Assembly (NCBI GenBank): GCA_043822385.1
Contig: JBDRBT010000006.1
Coordinates: forward strand, 55,017 to 119,016
DNA from: JABWCK01 sp043822385
Lineage (GTDB): Archaea > Micrarchaeota > Micrarchaeia > Norongarragalinales > Norongarragalinaceae
Direction of reading: 5' to 3'
DNA: 64,000 nucleotides
Notes under the pieces: generated by a model
Database searches by the model: none
Told to the model about the DNA's origin: nothing
Seen by the model: the letters and a program-made list of their open reading frames with translations, nothing else
Program-made: the position numbers and the translations under genes
Shown: positions 6,702 through 15,487 of the stretch, in pieces
Position numbering within the stretch: position 1 is the stretch's first letter
Layout: the number at the start of each line of letters is the position of its first letter

Positions 6702-7958
6702 ATGGATTTGACGCCGGTTAGGGGTTCTAGGGATTTTCTCGCGGGAGAAAAATTGTTGCGTGACGCTACTGTAAGCAAGCTCAAGCGCGTATTCGAGTTG
6801 TACGGCTTCAACCCATTGGAAACACCTGCCTTGGAGTACTTGGAGGTATTGTCTTCAAAGTATGCTGGGGGAGAAGAAATAATCAAAGAAATTTATTCCC
6901 TGGAAGACCAAGGGAAAAGAAAATTGGGTTTGCGTTATGATTTGACTGTTCCGTTGTGTAGAGTGGTTGCTGGAAACAAGTTCGCTATGCCGTTCAAGCG
7001 TTACGCGATTGATTTGGTTTGGCGTGACGGCCCGATTAAGGCAGGTCGTTACAGGGAATTCGTGCAGTGCGATGTTGACGTGCTTGGTGTGGAGAGTGTT
7101 TGGGCTGAAGCTGAATTAATTTCCTTGCTTTACTCTGCGTTCAACGAGTTGGGTTTAAGGGTTGTAGTGAAAGTGAACTCGCGAAAACTGTTGAATTCTT
7201 TATTATCAAAAGCAGGAGTTAAGGAAGAAAAGTTTAATGAATTTATTTTGAGTTTAGACAAGCTGGAAAAAATTGGTGTTGACGGAGTCAAAAAGGAATT
7301 GAAAGAAAAAGGTTTTTCAGTAAAAATAATTAATTCTGCTTTGAGTTTATTGAAGGAAAAAGATTTAGTTGCATTCAAGAGTTTTGACGGAGCTAAAGAC
7401 TTGCAAGAATTGTTTGATTACTCTCGAGTTTTTAGTTTGCCTGAAGGTGTTTTAGATTTTACTCCTTCTTTAGCAAGGGGTTTGAGTTATTACACTGGAA
7501 TTGTTTTCGAGGCGTTCTTAGTGGATTCTGTAGTGAAGAGTAGTGTTGCTGCAGGCGGGCGTTATGATGATTTAGTAGGTGCTTTTTCAGGCAAGGAAAA
7601 AATTCCTGCTGTTGGTTTTAGTTTTGGTTTAGACGTGATTTGCGAGGAATTAAAACAAAAGGCGCTTGACAAAACTGTTGTTAGTGTTTTAGTTATTCCG
7701 TTCAAGAACACTGAGTTGGGAGTGCGTTTAGTGCAGACGTTGCGTGCTGCTGGAGTGAATAGTGTGGTTGACTTGGTTGGAAAGAATGTTTCAAAGAATT
7801 TGGATTACGCTAGCAAGGAAGGAATTCGTTTCGTTGCTTTTTATGGCGAGAAAGAGTTAGCTGAAGGCAAGGTAAAGCTTAGGGACATGAATTCTGGTGT
7901 TGAAGAGTTGTTTACTGAAGAAGGGGTTGTTGAAGCAATTAAAAAAGGCTTAAATTAG
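6702..7958 (+). CDS. hisS: histidyl-tRNA synthetase
   Basis: A 418-residue class II synthetase charging tRNA-His. Visible features: the N-terminal MDLTPVRGSRDFL typical of HisRS, motif 2 region LGLRYDLTVPLCR, the histidine-binding loops FVQCDVDVLG and ARGLSYYTG, AAGGRYDDL of motif 3, and a C-terminal anticodon-binding domain from about residue 320. The ATG at 6702 is preferred; GTG at 6693 would add three residues. Its cognate tRNA-His lies 3.7 kb upstream. It is followed by ileS after about 50 bases, probably in one transcript. Confidence 0.97.
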   Translation: MDLTPVRGSRDFLAGEKLLRDATVSKLKRVFELYGFNPLETPALEYLEVLSSKYAGGEEIIKEIYSLEDQGKRKLGLRYDLTVPLCRVVAGNKFAMPFKRYAIDLVWRDGPIKAGRYREFVQCDVDVLGVESVWAEAELISLLYSAFNELGLRVVVKVNSRKLLNSLLSKAGVKEEKFNEFILSLDKLEKIGVDGVKKELKEKGFSVKIINSALSLLKEKDLVAFKSFDGAKDLQELFDYSRVFSLPEGVLDFTPSLARGLSYYTGIVFEAFLVDSVVKSSVAAGGRYDDLVGAFSGKEKIPAVGFSFGLDVICEELKQKALDKTVVSVLVIPFKNTELGVRLVQTLRAAGVNSVVDLVGKNVSKNLDYASKEGIRFVAFYGEKELAEGKVKLRDMNSGVEELFTEEGVVEAIKKGLN

Positions 7959-8006
7959 TTTTTCGTCCTTCTTTTTACAGCCTTATTTTTTAATGGGTTT
8001 TTGTTT

Positions 8007-10871
8007 ATGCGTGAGATTCCTGAATTAGAACTAGAAGTATTGAAGAAGTGGGAGAAAGACAATACTTTCCAAGAGAGCGTTACTGCAAGGAAGAACGAAA
8101 AGCAATTCGTGTTTATTGAGGGTCCGCCTACTGCTAACGGCATGCCTCATCCTGGCCACGTTTTAACTAGAGCGCACAAAGACTTGGTTTTGCGTTTCAA
8201 GACAATGCATGGTTTTTACGTGCCTCGCAGGGCTGGTTGGGATACTCACGGCTTGCCTGTTGAATTGGAAGTAGAAAAGAGTTTGGGTTTGAATGACAAG
8301 AAAGGAATCGAGAAGTACGGCGTAAAGAAATTCAACGAGAAGTGCAGGGAAAGCGTGTTCAAGTACGAGAATGCTTGGCGTGAAATGACGCGTAGAGTTG
8401 GTTTCTGGCTTGATTTGGATGATGCTTACGTTACGCTGACGCCTGATTACATTGAGAGTGTTTGGTGGAGTTTAAAACAAATTTGGGATAAAGAATTGCT
8501 TTACGAAGGACATAAGATAGTTCCTTTGTGTCCTCGTTGCGGTACTTCATTATCAAGTCACGAGGTTGGTTTGGGTTACAAGGATGTTACTGACGAGTCT
8601 GTTTACGTTAAATTCAAGTTAGAAGATGAAGACGCGTTCTTGCTTGCTTGGACTACTACTCCGTGGACTTTGTTTGGAGTAGTTGGCTTGGCTGTAAACA
8701 AAGCTTTTGTTTATTCTTTAGTAGAATGCGATGGAGAAAAGTATTACTTGGCGTCTTCTTTGGTTGAAGGAGTTTTGGGTTCAAAGTGCAAAGTATTAAA
8801 GAAAAACATTAAGGGTAGTGAGTTAGTTGGAAGAAAATTCAAACAATTATTCAAGGATATTCTTGTTAAAGAAAACGCGTTTTTTGTTATTCACGCTGAT
8901 TACGTGTCTATTGATGACGGCACGGGTATTGTTACTCAAGCTGGTGCTTACGGTGAAGAGGATTACGATAACTGCGTCAAGAACAGCTTGCCTATTGTTT
9001 CTTACGTGTTAGAGAATGGGTCTTTCGACGACCAAATTCCTTGGTTGAAGGGATTGTTCTTTACTGTTGCTAACAAGAAGACTTTCAAGAAACTAGAGGA
9101 AGAGCAGCTACTCGTGAAGAGCAAGCCGTTTTTGCATTCTTACCCGCATTGTTGGCGGTGCGATACTAAATTGATTTACATTGCTCGCAAGAGTTGGTTC
9201 ATTAAAATGAGTTCTTTACGCGAGAAACTCTTAAAGAATAATGACGAAATTTCTTGGTATCCTGAAACTATTAAAACCGGGCGTTTTGGTTCTTTCTTGA
9301 GTGAAGTTAAAGACTGGGCTTTGAGTAGGAGTCGTTATTGGGGCACGCCGTTACCAATTTGGATTAGTGAGGATGGAGAAAAGATTTGCGTTGGTTCTTT
9401 CGACGAGTTGCGGGAATTGTCTGGAAAATCGTTAAAGAATTTTGATCCTCACAAGCCGTTTATTGATGAAATAATTATTAAAAAGAACGGGAAGGAATTC
9501 AAGCGGGTTCCTGAAGTTATTGATGCGTGGTATGATTCTGGTTCAGCTCCTTTTGCTCAATGGCATTACCCGTTCGAAAACAAAGAAAAATTCAAGAGGA
9601 ATTTTCCTGCTTCATTCATTGTTGAAGCAGTAGACCAAACTAGGGGCTGGTTTTACACTCTGCATGCTTTAGGAACCGTGTTGTTTGATTCTCCTGTTTT
9701 CGAGTCTTGCGTTGTTTTAGGCCATGTTCTAGATAAGAATGGTTTGAAAATGAGCAAGAGCAAGGGAAATATGGTTTCGCCTGATGAAATGTTCGAGAAG
9801 TACGGTGCTGACGCGTTGCGTTGGAGCTTGTTTGTTGGAAACCCGCCTTGGGAACCAAGCAAGTTTTCTGAAGAATCTGTTGCAGAGAGCTTCAATCGCT
9901 TTATTTCAACTTACTATAACTCGTTGTATTACTACGATACTTACTCCGCGTCTTATGGTTTCAAGCCTAGTGGTGAGTTAGTTTTTGAAAACGCGTTGGA
10001 TTACTGGATTGTTTCCAGGCTTAATTCAATTATTAATTGCGTTGAAAAAGAAATGAGTGTTTACAATGTTCACAAGGCAACTCGTGCTTTGCAAGACTTT
10101 TTGTTGAATGACTTGAGTAACTGGTTTATTCGCAGGAGCCGCGATAGGTTTACTGCAACTAAAAAGAACAAAGAGTCAACTCAAGCTTTCGAGACTTTAG
10201 CGTATTGCTTGAAGGAACTAGCTTTAGTGACTGCGCCGTTCGTTCCTTTTGTTTCTGAAACGGTTTACTCTCGTTTCTCTAAGGAGAGCGTTCACTTGCA
10301 GGATTACCCTAAAGCAAAAACAAGGTTGATTGATTTAGAGTTAGAGACGGAAATGAGTGACTTGCGTTTGGTTGTAGAGCAAGGGAGAATGCTTCGTTCA
10401 GCTAACTCGTTAAAGCAGAAACAACCTTTAGCTAAAGCTGTTTTAGTTGGGTTGAGTTTCAGTGATTCACTCTTGAGTGTTTTAGCTGGAGAATTAAACG
10501 TGAAAAAAATAGTTTTGAAAAAGACTGCAGGACTTGAATTAGAACAAGGATTCGTATTCAGCGAGTTGCGCGAAGGAGCTTTGCTTTACTTAGAAACTAT
10601 TTTAACTCCTGAATTGCGTGCTGAGGGTTTAGCGAACGAGTTAACTCGCAATATTCAGGAAGCTAGAAAGAAATCAGGCAAGAAAATAAGTGATTCTGTT
10701 GCTATTGTTTTCATTGACGGCTTAAGCAAGGAAAACGAGGAGTTAGTCAAGCCGTTGCTTGAGGATTTAGCTGTGGAAGTGAGAGCAAAAAAAATTGTTT
10801 TCGGTAAAGGCAAGGGTTTTTCTTTAGACGCTAAAGTAAGTGGTACTACCGTGCGCATAACGCTTTGTTGA
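8007..10871 (+). CDS. ileS: isoleucyl-tRNA synthetase
   Basis: A 954-residue class I synthetase charging tRNA-Ile. The signature HPGHV (PPTANGMPHPGHV) stands for HIGH near residue 45 and KMSKSKGNM is near 580. The editing (CP1) domain lies between them, with LAWTTTPWTL and DDGTGIVTQAGAYGEED. Paired cysteines in CPRCG and HCWRCD are likely zinc sites. The C-terminal part is shorter than in many bacterial enzymes, as in archaea. I chose ATG 8007 (MREIPELELEVLKKW) rather than TTG 8001. Confidence 0.97.
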   Translation: MREIPELELEVLKKWEKDNTFQESVTARKNEKQFVFIEGPPTANGMPHPGHVLTRAHKDLVLRFKTMHGFYVPRRAGWDTHGLPVELEVEKSLGLNDKKGIEKYGVKKFNEKCRESVFKYENAWREMTRRVGFWLDLDDAYVTLTPDYIESVWWSLKQIWDKELLYEGHKIVPLCPRCGTSLSSHEVGLGYKDVTDESVYVKFKLEDEDAFLLAWTTTPWTLFGVVGLAVNKAFVYSLVECDGEKYYLASSLVEGVLGSKCKVLKKNIKGSELVGRKFKQLFKDILVKENAFFVIHADYVSIDDGTGIVTQAGAYGEEDYDNCVKNSLPIVSYVLENGSFDDQIPWLKGLFFTVANKKTFKKLEEEQLLVKSKPFLHSYPHCWRCDTKLIYIARKSWFIKMSSLREKLLKNNDEISWYPETIKTGRFGSFLSEVKDWALSRSRYWGTPLPIWISEDGEKICVGSFDELRELSGKSLKNFDPHKPFIDEIIIKKNGKEFKRVPEVIDAWYDSGSAPFAQWHYPFENKEKFKRNFPASFIVEAVDQTRGWFYTLHALGTVLFDSPVFESCVVLGHVLDKNGLKMSKSKGNMVSPDEMFEKYGADALRWSLFVGNPPWEPSKFSEESVAESFNRFISTYYNSLYYYDTYSASYGFKPSGELVFENALDYWIVSRLNSIINCVEKEMSVYNVHKATRALQDFLLNDLSNWFIRRSRDRFTATKKNKESTQAFETLAYCLKELALVTAPFVPFVSETVYSRFSKESVHLQDYPKAKTRLIDLELETEMSDLRLVVEQGRMLRSANSLKQKQPLAKAVLVGLSFSDSLLSVLAGELNVKKIVLKKTAGLELEQGFVFSELREGALLYLETILTPELRAEGLANELTRNIQEARKKSGKKISDSVAIVFIDGLSKENEELVKPLLEDLAVEVRAKKIVFGKGKGFSLDAKVSGTTVRITLC

Positions 10872-10875
10872 AGGT

Positions 10876-10883
10876 TTTAAATA
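10876..10883 (+). promoter_or_regulatory. TATA box TTTAAATA
   Basis: TTTAAATA lies 48 bases before the GTG of the downstream gene. A start about 25 bases downstream would leave a short leader holding the strong Shine-Dalgarno AAAGGGGGGTG at 10906-10916. Confidence 0.5.
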
Positions 10884-10923
10884 TCTCTCTTGAATTGTTT
10901 GTATTAAAGGGGGGTGTTGAAAC

Positions 10924-11172
10924 GTGGATAGGGTTGGCGTAGTAGAACACTATTTCGACAAAATTAGCGTGGCTGTAATTAACTTGTCAGCTCCGCTTCG
11001 AACTGGGGACGTGATAATAATCAAGAATGCGGTTGGAGATAAAGTGTTGGAACAAAGCGTTAGCTCGATGCAAATAGATATGAAGAGCGTGTCTGAAGCG
11101 GGGAAAGGCGATTCAATAGGCTTGAAAATATCTGCGCGAGTGCACGAAGGCAATCTTGTTTTCAAGAAGTAA
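10924..11172 (+). CDS. translation-factor domain II-like protein
   Basis: An 82-residue single-domain protein that looks like the beta-barrel domain II of elongation factor GTPases: VGVVEHYF, LRTGDVIIIK, SSMQIDMKSVSEAGKGDSIGLKI, which matches the pattern of EF-Tu/EF-1A/IF2 barrels (a -GD- turn, then V-x-x-A-x-x-G-D-x-V/I-G-L). No GTPase domain is present. It starts at a GTG with an unusually strong Shine-Dalgarno and has its own TATA box. Its 3' end overlaps the convergent transketolase gene by 11 bases. Free-standing proteins of this type are known in archaea, with unclear function; RNA or ribosome binding is inferred. Confidence 0.75.
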   Translation: MDRVGVVEHYFDKISVAVINLSAPLRTGDVIIIKNAVGDKVLEQSVSSMQIDMKSVSEAGKGDSIGLKISARVHEGNLVFKK

Positions 11173-12130
11173 TTTTTTTTACTGCCTTGATTATTGCGTT
11201 CGAGTTCAATCCGTATTTTTGCATTAATTCATTAGGCTGGCCTGATTCTCCAAAGCAGTCTTTCATTCCAACGAACTCAATTCGCGTGGGAGCTTTCCGC
11301 GAGAGCACTTCAGCTACTGCCGAACCCATTCCGCCAGCAACTTGGTGTTCTTCTGCTGTTACTACGCGCTTGGTTTTTTTAGCGCTCTTGATTATTGTTT
11401 CCTCGTCAATTGGTTTTATTGAATGATTGTTTATTACTTCGCAATCAATTCCTTCTTTCTCCAAGGCGTTAGCTGCTATTAGTGCTTCGTAAACCATTGC
11501 TCCGCAAGCAATTACTGTAACGTCCTTTCCGGAACGAAATATTTCTGCCTTACCTATGGCAAAAGGAGTTTTTTTAGTAGTAACAATCGGCGTTGCTTCC
11601 CTACCTAAACGGAAATAACAAGGCCCCTTGTGTTTAACGAAAGCGCGAACTGTTTTTTCTGCTTCAATAGAATCACAAGGCACTTCAACAATCAAGTTCG
11701 GCAAGACGCGCATTGAAGCAATATCCTCCAAGGCTTGGTGAGTAGCTCCGTCAGGTCCAACACTAATTCCAGCGTGAGCACCGACGATCTTCACGTTTGC
11801 TTTAGAATAACATACTGCAACTCGAACGTGGTCCCACGCTCGTCCTGGAGAAAAAACCGCGTAAGAAGCAATGAACGGTATTTTGCCTTCCATTGCTAGT
11901 CCAGCTGCTACTGCAGTCATGTTTTGTTCTGCTACTCCTACTTCAATAAAGCGTTCAGGGTATTTTTCTGAAAACAAGTTTGTTTTAGTAGAACCAGTCA
12001 AGTCAGCGCTTAAAGCAATTATTTCCTTGTTTTTTCCTCCTTCTTCAAGCAAGGCTTTACCGTAACCAGTGCGAGTAGCTTCCTGCTCAACGTCTTCGTC
12101 AAATAATTTAGGGTTTAGTGTCTTGTTCAT
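11162..12130 (-). CDS. transketolase, C-terminal subunit
   Basis: A 322-residue subunit holding the PYR (pyrimidine-binding) and C-terminal domains of transketolase. It begins with TRTGYGKALLEEGGKNKEIIALSADL, and contains FIEVGVAEQNM, which supplies the Glu that activates ThDP, and PFIASYAVF and the C-terminal domain with GHSIKPID-like INNHSIKPIDEETI. With the N-terminal subunit encoded just upstream it makes the active enzyme transferring two-carbon units between sugar phosphates. The ATG overlaps the previous stop (ATGA at 12127-12130), so the two subunits are translationally coupled. Related split enzymes include 1-deoxyxylulose-phosphate synthase-like proteins, but gene context favours transketolase. 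Confidence 0.93.
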   Translation of the reverse strand: MNKTLNPKLFDEDVEQEATRTGYGKALLEEGGKNKEIIALSADLTGSTKTNLFSEKYPERFIEVGVAEQNMTAVAAGLAMEGKIPFIASYAVFSPGRAWDHVRVAVCYSKANVKIVGAHAGISVGPDGATHQALEDIASMRVLPNLIVEVPCDSIEAEKTVRAFVKHKGPCYFRLGREATPIVTTKKTPFAIGKAEIFRSGKDVTVIACGAMVYEALIAANALEKEGIDCEVINNHSIKPIDEETIIKSAKKTKRVVTAEEHQVAGGMGSAVAEVLSRKAPTRIEFVGMKDCFGESGQPNELMQKYGLNSNAIIKAVKKITS

Positions 12131-12969
12131 TTTATTTTTTCTCTTTCTTTTTCTAGTTCAATTAATGCTTTTTCTGCTTCCTTGGCGTTTGGGGGTTTTC
12201 CGTGCCACTTGAAGTCGTTCTCCATGAAACTAACGCCCTTGCCTGGAATAGTGTTCATTAGTATTGCTGTTGGTTTTTCTTTCATTGCGTTTGCTTTCTC
12301 CATGGCGGTAATAATTTCATAGAAGTCATGACCGTTTGCTTCTAAAACAAACAAGTTGAATGCTTCTAGTTTTTCTTTCAAGGGTTCCAACGGCATTACT
12401 TGTTCAGTGTCGCCTTCGATTTGAATCTTGTTTCTATCAATAATGAACGTTAAGTTGTCGAGCTTGTATTTAGCTGCAAGCATGAATGCTTCCCAATCGC
12501 AGCCTTCTTGCAACTCGCCGTCACTAAGCAAGGCGTAAACTCTCCATTTGGCGTGGTTCATTTTACCTGCTAAAGCAACTCCTGTTGCTATGCCGCAGCC
12601 TTGTCCTAGTGGCCCGCCAGTGTTTTCTATTCCCGGCAAGCACTTGAAGTGAGGGTGTCCTTGCAAGCGAGAATTTATTTTGCGGAGTGTGGATAACTCG
12701 CTTTTCGGGAAAAAGCCTGCTTCAGCTAATGCAGCGTATAATACGGGACAAATGTGTCCGTTGCTTAATAGTATCCTGTCGCGGTTTTCGTTCCACGCGT
12801 CTTTAGGGTAAAGTTTAGCTTGATGAAAATATAACGCAGTGAATACGTCCGCCATTCCAAGTGGTCCTGCAGAGTGCCCAGAGCCTGCTTCGAGAAGCAT
12901 TTTAATAATGTCTTGCCTGACTGCGTTGGCTTTCAGCTTTAATTCCTTTGTTTTTTTTTCGTCAAGCAT
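12127..12969 (-). CDS. transketolase, N-terminal subunit
   Basis: A 280-residue subunit carrying the ThDP diphosphate-binding domain. Motifs: SGHSAGPLGMADVFTALYF, the GDG-type motif written LLSDGELQEGCDWEAFM with FIIDRNKIQ about 30 residues later, LGQGCGIATGVALAGKM, and KGVSFMEND. Gly-Asp-Gly is Ser-Asp-Gly here, a common variant. Split transketolase subunits are typical of archaea and some bacteria. It heads the pair, with the C-terminal subunit overlapping by 4 bases, and lies downstream of the epimerase and RpiB genes on the same strand. Confidence 0.94.
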   Translation of the reverse strand: MLDEKKTKELKLKANAVRQDIIKMLLEAGSGHSAGPLGMADVFTALYFHQAKLYPKDAWNENRDRILLSNGHICPVLYAALAEAGFFPKSELSTLRKINSRLQGHPHFKCLPGIENTGGPLGQGCGIATGVALAGKMNHAKWRVYALLSDGELQEGCDWEAFMLAAKYKLDNLTFIIDRNKIQIEGDTEQVMPLEPLKEKLEAFNLFVLEANGHDFYEIITAMEKANAMKEKPTAILMNTIPGKGVSFMENDFKWHGKPPNAKEAEKALIELEKEREKIK

Positions 12970-13019
12970 TTTTTTATTACTCTGCCATTAAATAAATGGC
13001 TTTTTACTTGATGAATTTT

Positions 13020-13634
13020 TCACTTGATGAACGATAGTTTTACCGTGTTTCTTATTGGTTGTTGAAACAACCAGCTTCCTATTACTAAAGAGTCGGCTCC
13101 TGCTTTCACGCATTTTGCAGCGTTTTCTTCGTTTATTCCGCCGTCAACGCAAATTTCTTTATTAAAGGTTCTTTTAATGCAACGAATTTTTGATAAAACG
13201 CTGTCAGAAAAGTTTTGACCGCTTTTACCCGGTTTAACGCTCATTACTAGCACGAAGTCAACTAGTTCAAGTAAGTCTTGAAAGTCTTTGTTTTTAGTTT
13301 CAAGGTTTATTGCAAGTCCTACTAGGCGCCTAGTTTTCCTGATTTCAGTAATTACTTTACGCGGGTCTTGTTTGCACTCGAAGTGAAAACAAAAAGACCT
13401 GGCTTGGCTAGAGTAATCTGCAATAAAATCTGTTGGTTTTTCAACCATTAAGTGAAAATCTTTCTTGAATGTTTTCCATTCTTCTAGTTTTTTTGGCTCG
13501 AATTTTTGCAGCGTGTTTGTTTCAACGAATTTACCATCCATTAAATCTATTTGGACTCTTTTTACTAGTCCTTTCAACGAGTCTGCTTTAGTGTAGTTTT
13601 CAAGTGATAAGACTGAGGGAATTACTTCAACCAT
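13020..13634 (-). CDS. rpe: ribulose-phosphate 3-epimerase
   Basis: A 204-residue TIM-barrel protein that would interconvert ribulose 5-phosphate and xylulose 5-phosphate. Family residues: VIPSVLSLE at the N-terminus, DLMDGKFV with the catalytic Asp, HLMVEKP with a metal His, HFE, VMSVKPGKSGQ, and the second catalytic Asp in EICVDGGINEENA. It is slightly short (usual about 220). It overlaps the RpiB gene by 13 bases. Right after its stop the last codons are repeated (TTCATCAAGTGA then TTCATCAAGTAA). Confidence 0.92.
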   Translation of the reverse strand: MVEVIPSVLSLENYTKADSLKGLVKRVQIDLMDGKFVETNTLQKFEPKKLEEWKTFKKDFHLMVEKPTDFIADYSSQARSFCFHFECKQDPRKVITEIRKTRRLVGLAINLETKNKDFQDLLELVDFVLVMSVKPGKSGQNFSDSVLSKIRCIKRTFNKEICVDGGINEENAAKCVKAGADSLVIGSWLFQQPIRNTVKLSFIK

Positions 13635-14071
13635 TTTGATTCAAACCTGCTTATTTTTTTTAATCTTTTTACTCTTCGTTCGCTGGAATCGAACTTCGCG
13701 TCAAGCCAAGCATTAATCATTCCAAAAGCGTTTTTTGGCTTTGTTTTGTATGCGTTAAAGCAAAGCACGTTAGCGTTGTTGTGTATTTTCGCGTTTTTTG
13801 CTTCTTGATTAGAATAAACTAATACTGCTCGCACGCCTTTGACTTTGTTAGCTGCAATGCATACTCCAGCTCCAGTTCCGCAAACTAGAATGCCTAACGC
13901 TTTTTTTTCAGTTACTTTGCGTCCTACTGCGAAAGCGTAGTCTGGGTAATCAACTTTTTTTGTTTCTGAAGAAACACCTAAATCTTGAAAAACAATTTTT
14001 TTCTTGGAAAGCCATTCCACAATGCTTTTTTTTAGTTTGAACCCAGCATGATCTGAACCCAAATAAATCAT
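13622..14071 (-). CDS. rpiB: ribose-5-phosphate isomerase B
   Basis: A 149-residue RpiB/LacAB-family isomerase interconverting ribose 5-phosphate and ribulose 5-phosphate. It starts MIYLGSDHAGFKLKKSI, the standard RpiB opening, and has the active-site loop ILVCGTGAGVCIAANK with Cys and Gly-Thr-Gly; the usual GTGIG is GTGAG. It is the first gene of the minus-strand pentose phosphate set (rpiB, rpe, two transketolase subunits). RpiB is the bacterial-type enzyme, whereas many archaea use RpiA. Confidence 0.95.
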   Translation of the reverse strand: MIYLGSDHAGFKLKKSIVEWLSKKKIVFQDLGVSSETKKVDYPDYAFAVGRKVTEKKALGILVCGTGAGVCIAANKVKGVRAVLVYSNQEAKNAKIHNNANVLCFNAYKTKPKNAFGMINAWLDAKFDSSERRVKRLKKISRFESKWLK

Positions 14072-14103
14072 GAAATGATTACACTGTTCTAAATAATAAG
14101 TCT

Positions 14104-14745
14104 TTATTTAAACATTTTTTCGCGCTGTGGTAATCTTGTAAAGCGTTGCCACCAAGGTCGTTCTTGGTAAAGTCGTGTTTTCCTGATTTGAATCATTTGT
14201 TTTTCTGAATTGCGTTTGTTTTCGTATTTCTGTCTTTTTTCGTCAAGCGCTTGCCACAAACTCTTGTTTTTCTTTCTAGTTATTGTTTCCTCGTTTTTTG
14301 CTTCAACGAATTTAGTTGGTTTTCTAAGGTAAGTAAAGTAATCGTATTTTTTTCCTTCGTGTTCCAAAGCGCTTCTTACTTTTATTTTAGGTTCGAAAGC
14401 GTGAATGAATGACTGCCAAGCAGTTGGCTTGCCTGTTTTTGTTTCCTTTATTTTGCTTTCAAACGGTTTTGCTTTCGGGTATTCTTTTGGAGTTGTTTTC
14501 AAGTTGGCTTCCATTTTATTTAGTATTGAGCCTAAGTAATCGTTCTTGTATTTCATTCTGAAATGCGTGTTAGTGCCTTCCTTGAAGTTTGACAGTTTGT
14601 TTTTCAAAGAATTGTGTTCGTTTCTCAAGTGGTTTAGTTCTTCTTGCGTTAACCTGCGTTTGTTTGCTAGTAAAGAATTAGTTTTGTTTACTAACTCGTC
14701 GTGTAGTTTAGTGAATTTTCTTTCCTTTCGACTAACTAACGGCAT
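14104..14745 (-). CDS. basic coiled-coil hypothetical protein
   Basis: A 213-residue, very Lys/Arg-rich protein without membrane segments. The N-terminal half is predicted helical (KLHDELVNKTNSLL, then LTQEELNHLRNEHNSLKNKL) and suggests a coiled coil; the C-terminal quarter is strongly basic (ENKRNSEKQMIQIRKTRL). It might bind nucleic acid, but no known family is recognised. It lies between rhomboid and rpiB on the same strand. Confidence 0.75.
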   Translation of the reverse strand: MPLVSRKERKFTKLHDELVNKTNSLLANKRRLTQEELNHLRNEHNSLKNKLSNFKEGTNTHFRMKYKNDYLGSILNKMEANLKTTPKEYPKAKPFESKIKETKTGKPTAWQSFIHAFEPKIKVRSALEHEGKKYDYFTYLRKPTKFVEAKNEETITRKKNKSLWQALDEKRQKYENKRNSEKQMIQIRKTRLYQERPWWQRFTRLPQREKMFK

Positions 14746-14762
14746 AATTTAATTTGTTTTCT

Positions 14763-15353
14763 TTAATTAAAAACAGGTGGCCTTATTCGCGTTTTTTTCT
14801 TGAAGTAGTATCCCGCAGCTAAACCAAATATTAATCCGCCTAAGTGAGCTGCGCTTCCTATTCCGCTTCCTGCATTAAAGCTGCCTAGCAACTCGAGTAC
14901 GAACCAGAATATTGCTGCTTGCTTCATTGACATTGGAATAAACCAAATGAAAATACGCAAGTCCGGGTAAAGAATTGCTAGCGCGCCTAGTACCCCAAAA
15001 ATTCCTCCTGACGCACCTAAAGCAGGTAAAGCAGGAATTATTCCAATTACTGTAGTAGCGTAGTAAGCTATTGCACCAATTATTCCCGCTAGCAAGAATA
15101 TTGCGAGAAAGTTTTTTTTTCCAACTCGGTTTTCCAAAAGCGGTCCGAACATGAACAAGGCAAAACAATTGAAGAACAAGTGAAGGAAGCTTCCATGCAA
15201 GAACATGGACGTGATTATTCGCCATGGTTCGCTAAAGAAATTGCTTGGGTCAAGCCAAAAACTAGTTGTGAAGCCGCCTTCCAGTCCAGTTATTAACTGC
15301 ACTAGGAATACTGCAACAATAAAAACTAGCAGGTATGAATTTAACGACTTCAC
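14763..15353 (-). CDS. rhomboid-family intramembrane serine protease
   Basis: A 196-residue, six-helix membrane protease. The catalytic pair is visible: Ser115 in GASGG and His169 in SAAHLGG; the oxyanion/His-Asn motif FLHGSFLHLFFN is near 51-62. It would cleave membrane proteins within the bilayer. The likely start is GTG at 15353. It is downstream of the Lys/Cys microprotein gene on the same strand. Confidence 0.94.
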   Translation of the reverse strand: MKSLNSYLLVFIVAVFLVQLITGLEGGFTTSFWLDPSNFFSEPWRIITSMFLHGSFLHLFFNCFALFMFGPLLENRVGKKNFLAIFLLAGIIGAIAYYATTVIGIIPALPALGASGGIFGVLGALAILYPDLRIFIWFIPMSMKQAAIFWFVLELLGSFNAGSGIGSAAHLGGLIFGLAAGYYFKKKTRIRPPVFN

Positions 15354-15371
15354 TTTTTTTCACTCAACTTT

Positions 15372-15452
15372 TTAGCCGCAGCAACAGCATTTGCTTTTCT
15401 TTTTAGTGGTTTTCTTTTTAACTGTTTTTTTTACTTTCTTTTTAACAACCAT
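15372..15452 (-). CDS. 26-residue Lys-rich microprotein with CCCCG end
   Basis: A tiny frame with ATG at 15452-15450 and TAA at 15374-15372. The product is almost all Lys, Val and Thr for 21 residues and then ends in four cysteines and a glycine (KSKCCCCG). A good Shine-Dalgarno (GAGGGG on the minus strand, plus-strand 15458-15464) precedes the ATG. It fills the otherwise empty gap between the PH-like gene and rhomboid. The composition suits binding to nucleic acid or membrane with a terminal metal- or lipid-binding Cys cluster; function is unknown. Confidence 0.6.
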   Translation of the reverse strand: MVVKKKVKKTVKKKTTKKKSKCCCCG

Positions 15453-15487
15453 TTTATCCCCTCTTTTAATACTAACTCTAGTTTGTT

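Noticed and set aside
12997..13031. Two TTGATGA words, considered as C/D box motifs
   Set aside because: They lack a purine start and have no CTGA boxes at the right spacing; they come from the duplicated gene end.
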